From assembly GCA_037042915.1 (NCBI GenBank), contig CM073200.1:1674001-1738000 (forward strand): DNA of 64,000 bases, read 5' to 3'. The DNA is from Auricularia sp. M13. Taxonomy: Eukaryota; Basidiomycota; Agaricomycetes; Auriculariales; Auriculariaceae. The notes under the pieces are model-generated. The model had not been told where the DNA came from. It searched no databases and saw nothing but the letters and a program-made list of their open reading frames with translations. Positions 29,256-39,700 of this stretch are shown here, one piece after another; position 1 is the stretch's first letter, and each line of letters opens with the position of its first letter. Position numbers and translations under genes: made by a program.

Positions 29256-30201
29256 TTCTGTATAAAGCACAACTGCATTATTTTTTTCACATTGGCACAT
29301 CTAGGCGACTTGATTGAACTCATTGAAGTTCATTAACAAACACCAACAATTTCCATAAGTCTTGTTGCAATTGACTGCTCAAGTACAGTTTGTTAATACA
29401 CTACAGAATGTAGTAAACACAGGTAGAAGTGCCACAAAATGGATGTCTATGACTGGATTTGAACTGAGGGTGTTTCAAATCCATTAAGAACATGTACATG
29501 TTAACCACTAGTCCAAACTACAGAAAATACATCCTGGTAACTTGAGTATAATATGGTGTGGGCGTGCAAGTCCCTCTGTGAGATGGCATGATGAGGATGA
29601 GGTTGGAACCCATCTAATCAACAAGAAGATCTGAAGGGACGGGATGGTGGTGAGATGCAGGAGAGTGAGCACCTCTGTGGTACAGAGGTGGTGGAGCAGA
29701 CACAGCAAACTTTGGCTTGTTCCAGGTCCACTCCATGGCCCAAAACACGTGTCTTGTCTCTCCTTGACCCAGACAATTCATTTGAGATTTTTTGACCAAA
29801 CTGGGATCAGGGCTTAGAATCTATTAGTAGATGAGTGAATCATGGTTACTTAGGCTGCAAAGGATATTACTCCTGAATTCATGAACCAAAATAATATAAA
29901 TTCTAACCTTAGCAAGCTTAATCTAACCTAACATAACATAACTGTATGAGGGTAACATCTTTTGAGTTATGAGTACCTACTTAGAGCCTCTTCAGGAAAT
30001 CAGCTTAGAACACAAACCGACATGCTGGCTGAATATTTCTGATCCTGTACTAACGTGGAAGTGAAATTTCGAACAAATCATGTAGCACAGTAGTTTATCT
30101 AAAATAGTTGACACTAGAGATGTGCACCTCTATCAATGCACACAGTGCCATAAATACATCTATGATATACATCTTCAAAAGATTTTTGATGTTTTTCACA
30201 C

Positions 30202-30462
30202 TGCACACGGATTTTGTACTTTGCGCACGGATTGTGAAAACTGCGCACGGATATCAGGAGCCTGCGCACGGATTGTGAAATTTGCGCACAAAAGCACATT
30301 TCATGCGCACGGATGACCAGGACCCTGCGCACGGATTTTGAAAAGTGCGCACGGACATTTGGACCCTGCGCACGAAAGTTGAAATCATGCGCACGAAAGT
30401 TCTAACCCTGCGCACGGAAGTTCTGCACACAGATATTCTTGCGCACGGACCCTGCACACGGT
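30202..30462 (+). repeat. Second TGCGCAC array, 20-22-bp period
   Basis: TGCRCAC cores at 30202, 30222, 30242, 30263, 30283, 30304, 30326, 30346, 30367, 30388, 30409, then 30424, 30440 and 30453 with shorter steps. Orientation is the same as in the array at 29,008. Several spacers are shared with that array (for example GAAAGTTGAAATCA), so one array was probably derived from the other. Confidence 0.9.
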
Positions 30463-30984
30463 TTTCTAGGGGTCCGCCTCAGCTGGGTTTAAAATTCACT
30501 AATATACATCGGCTGACCTTACACATGATACCCTGGTTCCACTCCAGTTCTATGCATTTGAACATGTCTCATATATGTTGAATCATCCTTTGGAAACCCT
30601 CCATGGCCTGTAAATAGGCTAGAAAAGTCGCATTCTGTGGTAGTCCAGTTACTCGTAATATAAGTTGTGGGCCCAGTTGAACATGGTTCCAAGAACTTTT
30701 AAGCCTCAGATGTGAGTGTAATAGTGTCCTGAAAATTTATAAAGGTGTTTGCACCATGATATCCAGGTAGAATGCACTGGTGCGTACTGGTGCGCACTGG
30801 TGCGCAACGACTATTACTGTTTGAGTGAAGTAGACTTCTATCTGGCCTAACCCTGGCATATCTGAGCTCTATACACTATAATACACCTAAATCCATCCCA
30901 TAGACTCACTTTAGTGTCTATTCATAGCAGGAGGATGTATTTTACGGTTTGCGCACCAGACGCACCAGTGCGCACCAATATCCA

Positions 30985-32768
30985 GCTACACCAAATTCGT
31001 CCACCGTGAAGTACGCCAGGAGCGAGGCGCGTGTGTAGCGGTGCTGTGAGATCGCGGGCCAGAAGAGCGGAGTGTGCTCCGGGCGGTTCTTGTACATGAC
31101 CATCGGGATGCTCTTGTGCTGAGCGTCGGCGAGCAGCGCGAGCGTCTCGTCCAGCACGAGCGTGCCCATCATGCGCAGAGACACGATTAAGGCTGAAACT
31201 AAATTAAATATAAGTACACCTCGCTGTACTTTATTTAGATTTAGTATGTAATTAGTATTAATTAATTATAACTAGTTATATCTGAATCAAATCAAGTGCC
31301 ATTGATGACAAGTTATACTCGGTGTACGCAACTAATGACTACATCATACATGCTTCTATAACTATACCTACTGATTATACAAGGTTCCTGAGGTGTTGGG
31401 ATGCCTGCAATGTGAGGGTGAAGCAAGAAACCTTTTTGGGTGAGAGTATTACCAAATTGGGAAAGACGATCCAAGATGAAGCATGACTGATGACTGGGAT
31501 ACCATACCTGCTCCTCAGGTATATGATCGGTCAATAGGACTTATTATGTCTTGATACCGTATGCATTACAACCTCAGGATACTTCAAAAATTGACTCTGG
31601 CAACATGTAAGGTACTTGGCAGTCTTGCATATTGTCAAGGACCTCCACTCCCATGGCAGGAAGGTCGCTGTAAATGTGGATCAGGTCTAGAACATCTCTC
31701 TCTAGATGCATCTCAGTTGACCTGAGCCCTCATAAAGTTGACATGTAGATACAATTAATTATAACTAATTACTCAAAAATACACGAGTCCGTACTTTAAT
31801 TATATTCATATAGGCTGTTAATTAATTATACTTAGTAATTAATTAAATTAGTTGCAGCCTTAGACACGATGCTCGGTACGATCGAGGCATCGCCCTCGCA
31901 GTCCAGGCGGTAGTAGACCACGGAGAGCGTCAGAGCAGCAAGCCGCGGACAGCACGAGTACAGCGCGAGGACGCCCGAGCGACGGATTTCTGGCGCGGCG
32001 TACAGGAGCTCGGTGAGGTTCGCCCATGCCGCCGGGATGCGCGCGGGGAAATTGACATTTCACAGCTGCAAGTTCTCCAGTGCGCCAGGAGTGCCGTCGA
32101 GAAAATTGTGAGGGATATCGTACGGCTTGAGGAGGGGCGAACGCCAACCCCAGCCTCTCCAGTTTTGGCGCGGCGCGCGTGAGGGCGGCATCCACGTCGC
32201 GCGCGTCCCACGTCATGATCAGTCGCGAGCCATGGTCAATCATTCCTCGAGACATGTGATGAATGTGCTGACGGATGGTGCGCCAGTAAGCCGCACACGT
32301 CACAGTATCCGAACCAGGAGGGAGCCTGAACATGAGCACCAGCGGAGCGGCCCGCGAGCGGTCCATGAACCGCGCCAGCGTCGTTGGTGTCGGACATGGA
32401 TGCCTAGCAGGGAAACAGAGATTGTTCCAGAGCCGCGGAGACGTGACGATCGTGTGGTACCAGCGGCGGCAGACACTCATAACATCGAGCAACCGATAGA
32501 AAGACAGATAGCCAAAGACCAGTTCCAGTTCCTCTTCGCGCAGACGCATCAGCAGCGTGCGTGCATTGTGTCGATTTACAGCTGCTGCCAGTTCCTGTTC
32601 GACTGTTTCGCGAATGCTGTCCCTGACACTACTCCAGGCACTTGAGGGACTGGGATGAATGTCAGCTACGGGTGCAATCTGAAACGGAGCATCGCACCGG
32701 CCCAGCTCAGCGTCGGCGATGGATCGGATGGTCGCACGCAACGCCTGCTCATCGTCAGAGGGCAACAT
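30985..32768 (-). pseudogene. F-box protein gene, interrupted and truncated
   Basis: ATG at 32768 (MLPSDDEQALRATIRSIADA). The F-box is at about residues 75-120 (EEELELVFGYLSFYRLLDVM, then VCRRWYHTIVTSPRLW), the Skp1-binding motif of SCF ubiquitin ligase substrate receptors. After about 220 residues the natural reading shifts frame near 32,130, meets a TGA at 32,060-32,062, and continues to 31,871. There a 675-bp MITE interrupts it. Coding resumes on the far side (31,179 to 30,985; SLRMMGTLVLDETLALLADA) and then ends at GTGCGCAC-rich DNA. The C-terminal repeat region of such proteins usually recognises the target. With a frameshift, a stop, an insertion and a cut 3' end it is almost certainly non-functional. 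Confidence 0.85.
31188..31862. mobile_element. 675-bp MITE with 8-bp target duplication
   Basis: The left end TAAGGCTGAAACTAAATTAA and the reverse complement of the right end TAAGGCTGCAACTAATTTAA match at 18 of 20 positions. GACACGAT flanks both sides (31,180-31,187 and 31,863-31,870). The interior is very AT-rich with no ORF. An 8-bp duplication fits hAT-type or related transposases; the family is not certain. It lies within the F-box coding region, whose frame continues across the site. Confidence 0.9.
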
Positions 32769-33499
32769 TGTCAGCCTGTTTGGCCATGTTTTCAGCTTCT
32801 TATAAGTACCCCTTCGCGTGCTGCAGCATCAATAGAACAGCATTGGATTGTTCAAGCACATGTTTCGACATTCTTTGTGAGCAGAATTCGTCGCCACACA
32901 TATGCATCTCTCTTGTGACCGACTATCGCCGCAATCAGTGACTGGTCAGAGAGACGACACCGTTACATTACATGATGTGTCGTACTCAAAGCATGAAATT
33001 TCAAGGGAAGCACTAATTCTCAACTGGTTTCTGACCAGCTGACGAGGCGGCGCTCTTCGGGCCTACTCCCCGCCACGGAAAATAACCGCCGTTGGGAAAT
33101 TCTCGATTTATGCCACAATTTTGATACACTCGACCTGAAAATTTTATTTGTGCATGATGCTTAGGCTTGATACTATTCAATGGTAAACTCGGTTTGCGTT
33201 TTCCCCCATCCAGTAATTCCGGAGGGCAAGTCGGCTGGTGAACTGGAGGACAAGTTTGAGCTCATATAAAAGCGAATATTGCGCGTACACCTTCGCTGCT
33301 TCTGCAACGCAAAATCTATACAAAATGAACCTGGGTTTCATATCAGGGGGAAGCTTGATGCTCCCTGGTTGTGGAGATAGTATTAATATCGGTCCCCCTC
33401 AAAGATGACATCATAGTCGAGTTGTATAGCACCCGTTTCAAGATCTCAGAGGAGGATTATGTACCCAAGGACGTGCCCTATAACCCTTACTATTACACT
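32769..33499. other. Intergenic, no gene seen
   Basis: Spacer between the F-box pseudogene start and the carboxypeptidase remnant. Mixed composition, short open frames only. It may hold the former F-box promoter. Confidence 0.5.
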
Positions 33500-34135
33500 T
33501 TATTTTTCTATGCAGATCGTAGAAAGAAAGGTGTGTCGCAAGTGGGCAGCTGTCTCCGAACGGCGGTTATTTTCCGTGGCGGGGAGTACAAAAGATCCGG
33601 GAGTGTTGCTACCGATGGACGAGATGGTAGCAGTAGCAATAGTCGAGGTCGGTTGCGCCAAAGCCGTCGTGATGAACTTTTGCCACGCACTGCGCGTCTC
33701 CTCCGGCCAGACGGTGCTAAACTGCATTGTCGCGCTCCCATAGAATATTGGACGGTAGAGCGCGGGGAGGATGTCGAATGCAAAGAGCGTGGAGTTCTTG
33801 CCGCCGACGACGCTACCGTCCGCCTGGACTAGTCCCGTGGCGTTCTTCCCGAGTACAAACTCGCGGAGGAAGACTGCCAAGCGCTCGGGCTGCCACTGCG
33901 GAACGAAGTGGCCGGCATCATCGAAGAGGGCAAAGGTCACGTTACGTTCTTGGTGCACGATTCCTGCGAATGCGCTGTCATCACTAAACCAAGGAGTAGC
34001 CGGCCTGTGCGTGAAGCCTTGAATCCCGCCGAATGTAAAGTTCTGAGGTTGAAGAAGGTTATGCAATGAAGCTTTTGAGTGACCCCGACGCACTTGTATG
34101 ACAACCACCCCAGGCACCTGCCTCGGAGGCAAAAA
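33500..34135 (-). pseudogene. 3' part of a serine carboxypeptidase (S10) gene
   Basis: On the minus strand VPGVVVIQ ends an exon near 34,105. A ~51-nt intron (GTGCGT...CTCAG) precedes NFTFGGIQGF, and the frame then runs to the stop at 33,500. It contains PWFSDDSAFAGIVHQER and GHFVPQWQPERLAVFLREFV; the His of GHFVP matches the catalytic His of S10 carboxypeptidases. A ~95-residue Ser/Thr-rich tail with short hydrophobic stretches follows. Everything before about 34,130 (signal peptide, catalytic Ser and Asp) is missing from the left flank, and I did not find it beyond element A, so this is a truncated gene with no activity expected. Confidence 0.8.
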
Positions 34136-34142
34136 AAGGTTC

Positions 34143-34182
34143 CGTAGGGGGGTTTCTCTCATACAGAGAAACCCCCCTATGG
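34143..34182. repeat. 17-bp inverted repeat with 6-nt loop
   Basis: CGTAGGGGGGTTTCTCT pairs with AGAGAAACCCCCCTATG with one mismatch. It lies between the broken carboxypeptidase and the left end of element A and may mark the junction that truncated the gene. Confidence 0.75.
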
Positions 34183-34205
34183 TTTGTCCGACGGACATGC
34201 TCAGA

Positions 34206-34341
34206 GGCCGCCGTTGCCCCTTCGCAGGCCGCCGCCGCCTCTTCCCAGGCCGCCGCCGCCCCGCAGGCCGCCGCCGCCCCTTCGCAGGCCGCCGCCGCCC
34301 CTTTGCAGGCCGCCGCCGCCTCTTCGCAGGCCGCCGCCGTC
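34206..34341. repeat. Terminal 21-bp tandem repeat (left)
   Basis: Six to seven units of GCAGGCCGCCGCCGCCCCTT (21 bp with a final C), one of them shortened. The right end has about five units at 49,733-49,821. It forms the extreme ends of element A and could be a repeated transposase-binding site. Confidence 0.8.
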
Positions 34342-34642
34342 GTCATCGGCGGGCCCCAGCCCCTCTGGTGTCGTCGTCAACAGCCATCAACGGGCGCTAA
34401 CGGGGCGGGATCGGCATTCGCCGGACAATGTCGGACCCGATGTGCGGGACGTCCAAAGCTTCCGGACGCCGGCGCTTATGGCAAATTCCGAGCCGCATCA
34501 ATCCACCCTCCTTTTGCCTCCGCCGTCGGCCGCTCGTTGCTTGCCGCCGGCCGTTCGTTCCCGTGCCCCCGCCGGCCGCTTCGACCCGGCTTGCATACAG
34601 AATAATCACATATAATAGCATGTTACTTCAATGCATGATTGC

Positions 34643-34717
34643 TTCTGTTGCTGTTGCTGTTGCTGCTGTTGGTGCTGTTGCTGCTGTTGGTGCTGTTGCT
34701 GTTGTTGCTGCTGCTGT
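34643..34717. repeat. TTG/CTG microsatellite in left TIR
   Basis: About 75 bp of mixed TTG and CTG triplets with occasional GTG. Its counterpart in the right TIR is longer. Confidence 0.9.
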
Positions 34718-35104
34718 GGGAGAGGTATATGGATTACTCTGTGAACTAAAATACTGCAGCTGCTGCAGTTGATGCTGTTAGTGCAAATTCAGACAGTATG
34801 CTGGCGGCACTTTGCTGTAGGGGCAATGCGCTGTTGGTGCTGCTGCTGGTGCTGTACCTCCTTGTCTGCAAGACAGAAACATTATGTACAGCCTTCGAAA
34901 AAAAACCGTGTTATGGCTGCTGCTGCTGGTGTTGCGTTGTTCTCCAGTCACGATGCTCAAGACAGTCCGCCGGCGGCCATGTGGTGCTAGCGTTCGCTGG
35001 CCGGATTCCTCAAGACTGTCCGACTGCAGCCATGGGCTTCATCAAGACAGAAATCCCATCTACCTACAAAACCAATCCGATCGCACAGAGTGTGTATGCT
35101 GTGT

Positions 35105-36125
35105 TGGTCTATCCAGACAGAGCGGCGGCCGGCGACGATGGTGACCCCATACATCCCAGAGATACTACTGAGCGGCGGCCGGCGACGATGGTGACCCCAT
35201 ACACCGCAGAGATACAGATGTACAGCGGCCGGGGAAGATGGTGACCCCATACATCCCAGAGATATGCACCGTCGCCGGCGAGACCTAACCAGACTGAGCG
35301 GCGGCCGGCGGAGTACCCACTGTCGCCGGCGAGGTCTGTGATGACTGAGCAGCGGCCGGGGACGATGGTGACCCCATACATCCCAGAGATATGCACCGTC
35401 GCCGGCGAGATCTAACCAGACTGAGCGGCGGCCGGCGGAGTACCCACTGTCGCCGGCGAGGTCTGTGACGACTGAGCGGCGGCCGGCAACGATGGTGACC
35501 CCATACAACCCAGAGATACAGCGGCCGGCGACGATGGCGATGGTGACCCCATACATCCCAGAGAGACTACTGAGCGGCGGCCGGCGACGATGGTGACCCC
35601 ATACACCGCAGAGATACAGATGTACAGCGGCCGGGGACGATGGTGACCCCATACATCCCAGAGATATGCACCGTCGCCGGCGAGATCTAACCAGACTGAG
35701 CGGCGGCCGGCGGAGTACCCACTGTCGCCGGCGAGGTCTGTGGACGACTGAGCGGCGGCCGGCAACGATGGTGACCCCATACATCCCAGAGATATGCACC
35801 GTCGCCGGCGAGATCTAACCAGACTGAGCGGCGGCCGGCGGAGTACCCACTGTCGCCGGCGAGGTCTGTGACGACTGAGCGGCGGCCGGCAACGATGGTG
35901 ACCCCATATAACCCAGAGATACAGACGTACAGCGGCCGGCGACGATGGTGACCCCATACATCGCAGAGATATGCACCGTCGCCGGCGAGATCTAACCAGA
36001 CTGAGCGGCGGCCGGCGGAGTACCCATATAACCCAGAGATACAGACGCACAGCGGCCGGCGACGATGGTCACCCCATACATCCCAGAGATATGCACCGTC
36101 GCCGGTGAGATCTAACCAGACAGAG
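35105..36125. repeat. Tandem array in left TIR (core GATGGTGACCCCATACATCC)
   Basis: About a dozen copies of the core GATGGTGACCCCATACATCC, each followed by CAGAGATA, joined by two alternating linkers (GAGCGGCGGCCGGC and ATGCACCGTCGCCGGCGAG). Larger blocks of about 370-400 bp recur, giving a higher-order structure. Open frames in every direction across it are by-products of the repeat. Confidence 0.9.
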
Positions 36126-36740
36126 CGGCCGGCAGAGATGACCCATACATCCCAGAGCTAAGCACGAGACGTGAACGGCTGAACGGGCCGCTGGCGGATT
36201 GGGGGCGGCCGGCGGCGATGATGACCCCTACATCACCGTCGCCGGCGAGGTCTATCTGCACTGAGTGGCGGCCGGCGGCAACCCCGCCATTTCGGCCGCC
36301 AGCGAACAACTTCAGGGTGTCTTGAAGTGTCCGTCGGCAAAGCAACCAGCTTAATAAGAAATGAAGCGGCCGATGGCCAAAAATGACACTAATTACATTT
36401 TGTCTCTGCGGACAAGTAGCGAGTATAGATAATGTCGGAGGTGAGGAATATCTGTTTCTTGAATGCCTGTTGCTCGCCAGGATCTCAAAACTGCAACATA
36501 GGCAGCCAGACACCAAGCGCCGCTGTCATTTGCATTGTCGATTGGATGTTCCTAGCGGGAGAGTTAGATTTTTCACACGTCAAGTTAGCGTACGCACACG
36601 CAGTGGCATGGCCGACCAGGACTCCGGCGGCCGGCGAGCATCATGTTGACCCTGGCGGCTGGCCTCTGCAAGCAGTAAGTGAATGAAGCGTGCAATCAGC
36701 TTCAAAGGAGGTTAGTGCGGGCATTGTGTGTGAAGAATCA
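36126..36740. other. Element A interior, 3' of the transposase
   Basis: Transition from TIR array to coding. No gene seen. If the Ulp1-like domain were complete its catalytic Cys segment should lie here, but I find no GxDCG-type motif on the minus strand. Confidence 0.5.
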
Positions 36741-39700
36741 TCAACGAACATTGCAATGCCGCTCAAATGTTGGAGGGCAGGCACGGCCGTCAAAGAATTC
36801 TATGCGACCAGTTTCAAGATAAATAAAGGCGATGGCCCATGTCTTGTCATCCTGTATGGGCAGAACAACGATAGACCGGGTGGAAAAGGGAACAGCGCGA
36901 AGAGACCGAACAATTTGCGGAATGGATGTACCTCCACACCAAGCCGAGTAGGAATACGGCGTCAGAACAGCGACCTTGTGCATCCTCGACGGAAACACGG
37001 TGGACAACGACGCCATACAGGCATACATTGTCTGTTCAGCGAGAGGGTATCCCTCACGGATGCGGACGATGATCTGCAGTGGTACATCAATTCGTTTGAA
37101 ACCGCCGCCAGCCGGCCGGCAAAGACTTTTCGCCGGCGGAACAGTCGCCGGCTGGCCGCGGAGTAAATCCGCGAAGGAGGCATCCACGGTACGTTCATTG
37201 GCCTATAAGGCCATTTAATAAGGCATACAGCATGAGAAAACCTTCATACCTTGTGTGCTACGATACGAACAAGGCTGGAGACGTCTTGGTCCTGTTCTTC
37301 ATCATCAATGGCTTCGTCCCAAGTCGACACAACGATCGGCTCATCGTCAGAGGCTTCTGAGTCTTCGTCGCTGTCGTCAAGCATGTGCATGGCAAGCTGG
37401 AATGCCTGGCGATGGTGGGGTGTGGTTGGTGGCGTTGGCAATGGATGTTGGACGGCCGGGACAGCAAATGGGTCGGTGGATGGCAAGCGGAATGGATTGG
37501 CGGGCGGTGAAGATGGCACCGGCGACGGTTCATGGGAGGATGCTGGGGAAGGAAGTCCAATGCCCCGACCAACGGGCAGAGGGCTGCTGGACAAGGAGCG
37601 GCCGCCGGCCAACGAAACATGAGCACCGCTGGCCGACCAAGGACCGCCGGCCGACGAGCCATCCAGGAGTGGCTGCTGGATCAATGATGTCCATTCGGCA
37701 AAGGGTATAGAAAGTTCACTGCATCCAGACAGCATGTCTTCGAGACGGGCATACTCGTTAAGGAGCAACGGCCGTACAGGAGCATCTGGAGCCTCATCAG
37801 GTGTGTCCTCTGGAGCGAAGGGCAGACTTACTTGTTTCGTCGGCAAATGCAATGCGAATGGCCTTGCTTTCGCGGGCTGCCCATGCAAAAAGTTGCTGCT
37901 CCTCGCGTGCAAGCCGTCGCTCTTCCTCCTTGCATCGATCCACACAGAGCTGTGCACGGATGCCGGCACGAACGGTGGGGTCCATGAGCCACGGCGCATT
38001 TCCCTGCGGTATCTCGGCCAGCCAGACGTCCTCGAGCAATGCCGGGTCATTGCGAAGTTGAGCAATGTCGACGGCGAGAGGCTCCGGCAGCGGAAACTGA
38101 CGGCCGGCAGGCAGCAAGTCCTTGAGATCCTCACAGTACTTGTTGTACCGTGCGATCGCGGCTTTAATGGCTGGTGTGCGCTTTGTGAGGGATCGGACGG
38201 TCTTCTGGTGGGTCTTTGTACCTGCATCCGTTTTGCGGTCAGCAAGGAAATGCAGTGCAAAAATATTGGACGGCGGCTGACCAAGAGCAGAGTGCGCACC
38301 GCCGACGGCCTGGTCGATACGCTCCCATTCGAAGAATCTGCCAGTGAGCTTTTGCCGGGCGATGCATTTGGCGTCGTAGGCCATGACCAAAGTTTTCGCG
38401 AACTCCCAACCGTACTGTGCAATCTCGGGGAAGGAGGAGCGGACGTTGAGGGAACCATAGAGTTCCTCGGCCTGCTTGTTGAGCTCTCCCTGCGTGACGC
38501 GCAGGGCATTAAGTTGCTGTCGCGAGGCGGCAGCCTCTGGTCCTCGAACGGCGGTCAGAACAGGCTCAAGAGCGTGAATGGCAGTTTCGACGCCGTCAAT
38601 CTGCTCCTGAAGGGCCATGACCGACTCGAGCTCCTTCTTGAGGCGTGGAGCGGGATCTGTCAGCGGTCAGAACATGAATAGGGCTTGGCGAACAAAGATA
38701 CGTACGACGCCTGACAGAGAGCTGCGCTTCCTTCTGCAAAATCCATTGGCCGGCGAGGAACTCGGGCGAATGACCACAAGTGTGCAGAATGCGAGATGCA
38801 TGCCACTGCTTGTCCGCAGTGGCCTTTCTGCGCCTTGCCAGCCACCGGCCAAGGTCATCTCGCAGCTGACGAACAATCCAGTCGAGTTGCCGCTCAAGGA
38901 TGCTGAGCCGCCGTTTGCGCTGCACAGCAAAGTCAGCTTGCCGCCGAAGCATAGCTTGGCCGGCGGCGTACCGATACATGTCGGAGAATGGCAATAACGT
39001 CGCAAAGACGCGACCAAAGCCGTTCCACGCCCTCGCCGTCGGCGAGACCCGTCCCCTCTTTGAGCCGCGGGTTGAATGCAAGCTGACACTCCCATTGGTG
39101 GGCGTAGGCGTGCATGGCTGACGTGACAAAGCTTGTTCTGTTGAGCCAATCCTGAGGCAGAATGTCATACTATATGCACCGTCAGCGCAGCCTGGGAAGG
39201 TGGGAGAGACACGCACCGCGATGAGCGTTCGCCAGCCGACACAGTTGATGTCGTAGGGCGTCGCCGTAGGTGGCCGTATCCGGGGTGTGCAGGTAAAGAA
39301 AGATGCTGAGTGCGATCTTGTACTTCTGCTGCTCGCCAGGTGTGTCGATGTTGCAGAGTGCGACAGGGATGTCATGGCGGCAGACCATGGCCATGAGTCC
39401 CCGGTCGTCGTACATCTCGCCGGCGGTCTTCTGCTTGGAGCCGTCGCCGGCCGTGTGCGAATTCTCGCACTGCTTGAACGCGGCCTCAGGCACGATGCCG
39501 GTGTAGGGCTTTGCGGGGCGCTTGCGGCACATGTCGATGCAGGCCCCGACGGCGTCGACGAACTCCTTTGGGAGGAAATGCACAAATTGGAAGTCGAATG
39601 GCGGACAGTCGCCGGCGGTCTTCAGGTGGCGGTGCATGAAGTTGCCATCAGACGCAACCTGATAATCTGGTTCACTGAAGTCAAAGCAGTCAGCCCAGTC

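Larger units (their letters stand above)
28593..30985. mobile_element. Probable non-autonomous DNA element with GTGCGCAC motifs
   Basis: Both ends carry GGTGCGCAC-rich sequence in inverted orientation: ATATTGGTGCGCACC at about 28,638 and its inverse GGTGCGCACTGGTGCG reading leftward from about 30,980. The interior has two long arrays of the same TGCGCAC core (29,008 and 30,202). The right edge abuts, and cuts off, the coding sequence of the F-box gene. There is no transposase gene inside. Exact termini and target duplication were not found, so this is tentative; subterminal repeat arrays are typical of transposase binding sites. Confidence 0.4.
34206..36020. repeat. Left terminal inverted repeat of element A
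   Basis: Inverted match to 48,176-49,821. From outside in: GC-rich 21-bp units, a unique block, a TTG/CTG tract, a second unique block, and the GGTGACCCCATA array. The left TIR is longer because its array has more units. Confidence 0.85.

Noticed and set aside
28886-29323. Heptad-repeat proteins in the TGCGCAC array, on both strands
   Set aside because: A 21-bp repeat without stops opens all frames. The conserved part is the DNA core, not one peptide frame.
29008-30462. CRISPR-like appearance (constant core, variable spacers)
   Set aside because: Cores are 7-10 bp and spacers 11-14 bp in a eukaryotic genome; far too short for CRISPR and no cas genes are possible here.
34098-34615. Pro/Arg-rich open frames at the left end of element A
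   Set aside because: They translate the 21-bp GC-rich terminal repeats; frames on both strands are open.
34987-36050. Open frames of 200-270 codons in the left TIR array, and mirror frames at 48,059-48,964
   Set aside because: All are translations of the GGTGACCCCATA array in inverted copies; no start, no domain.
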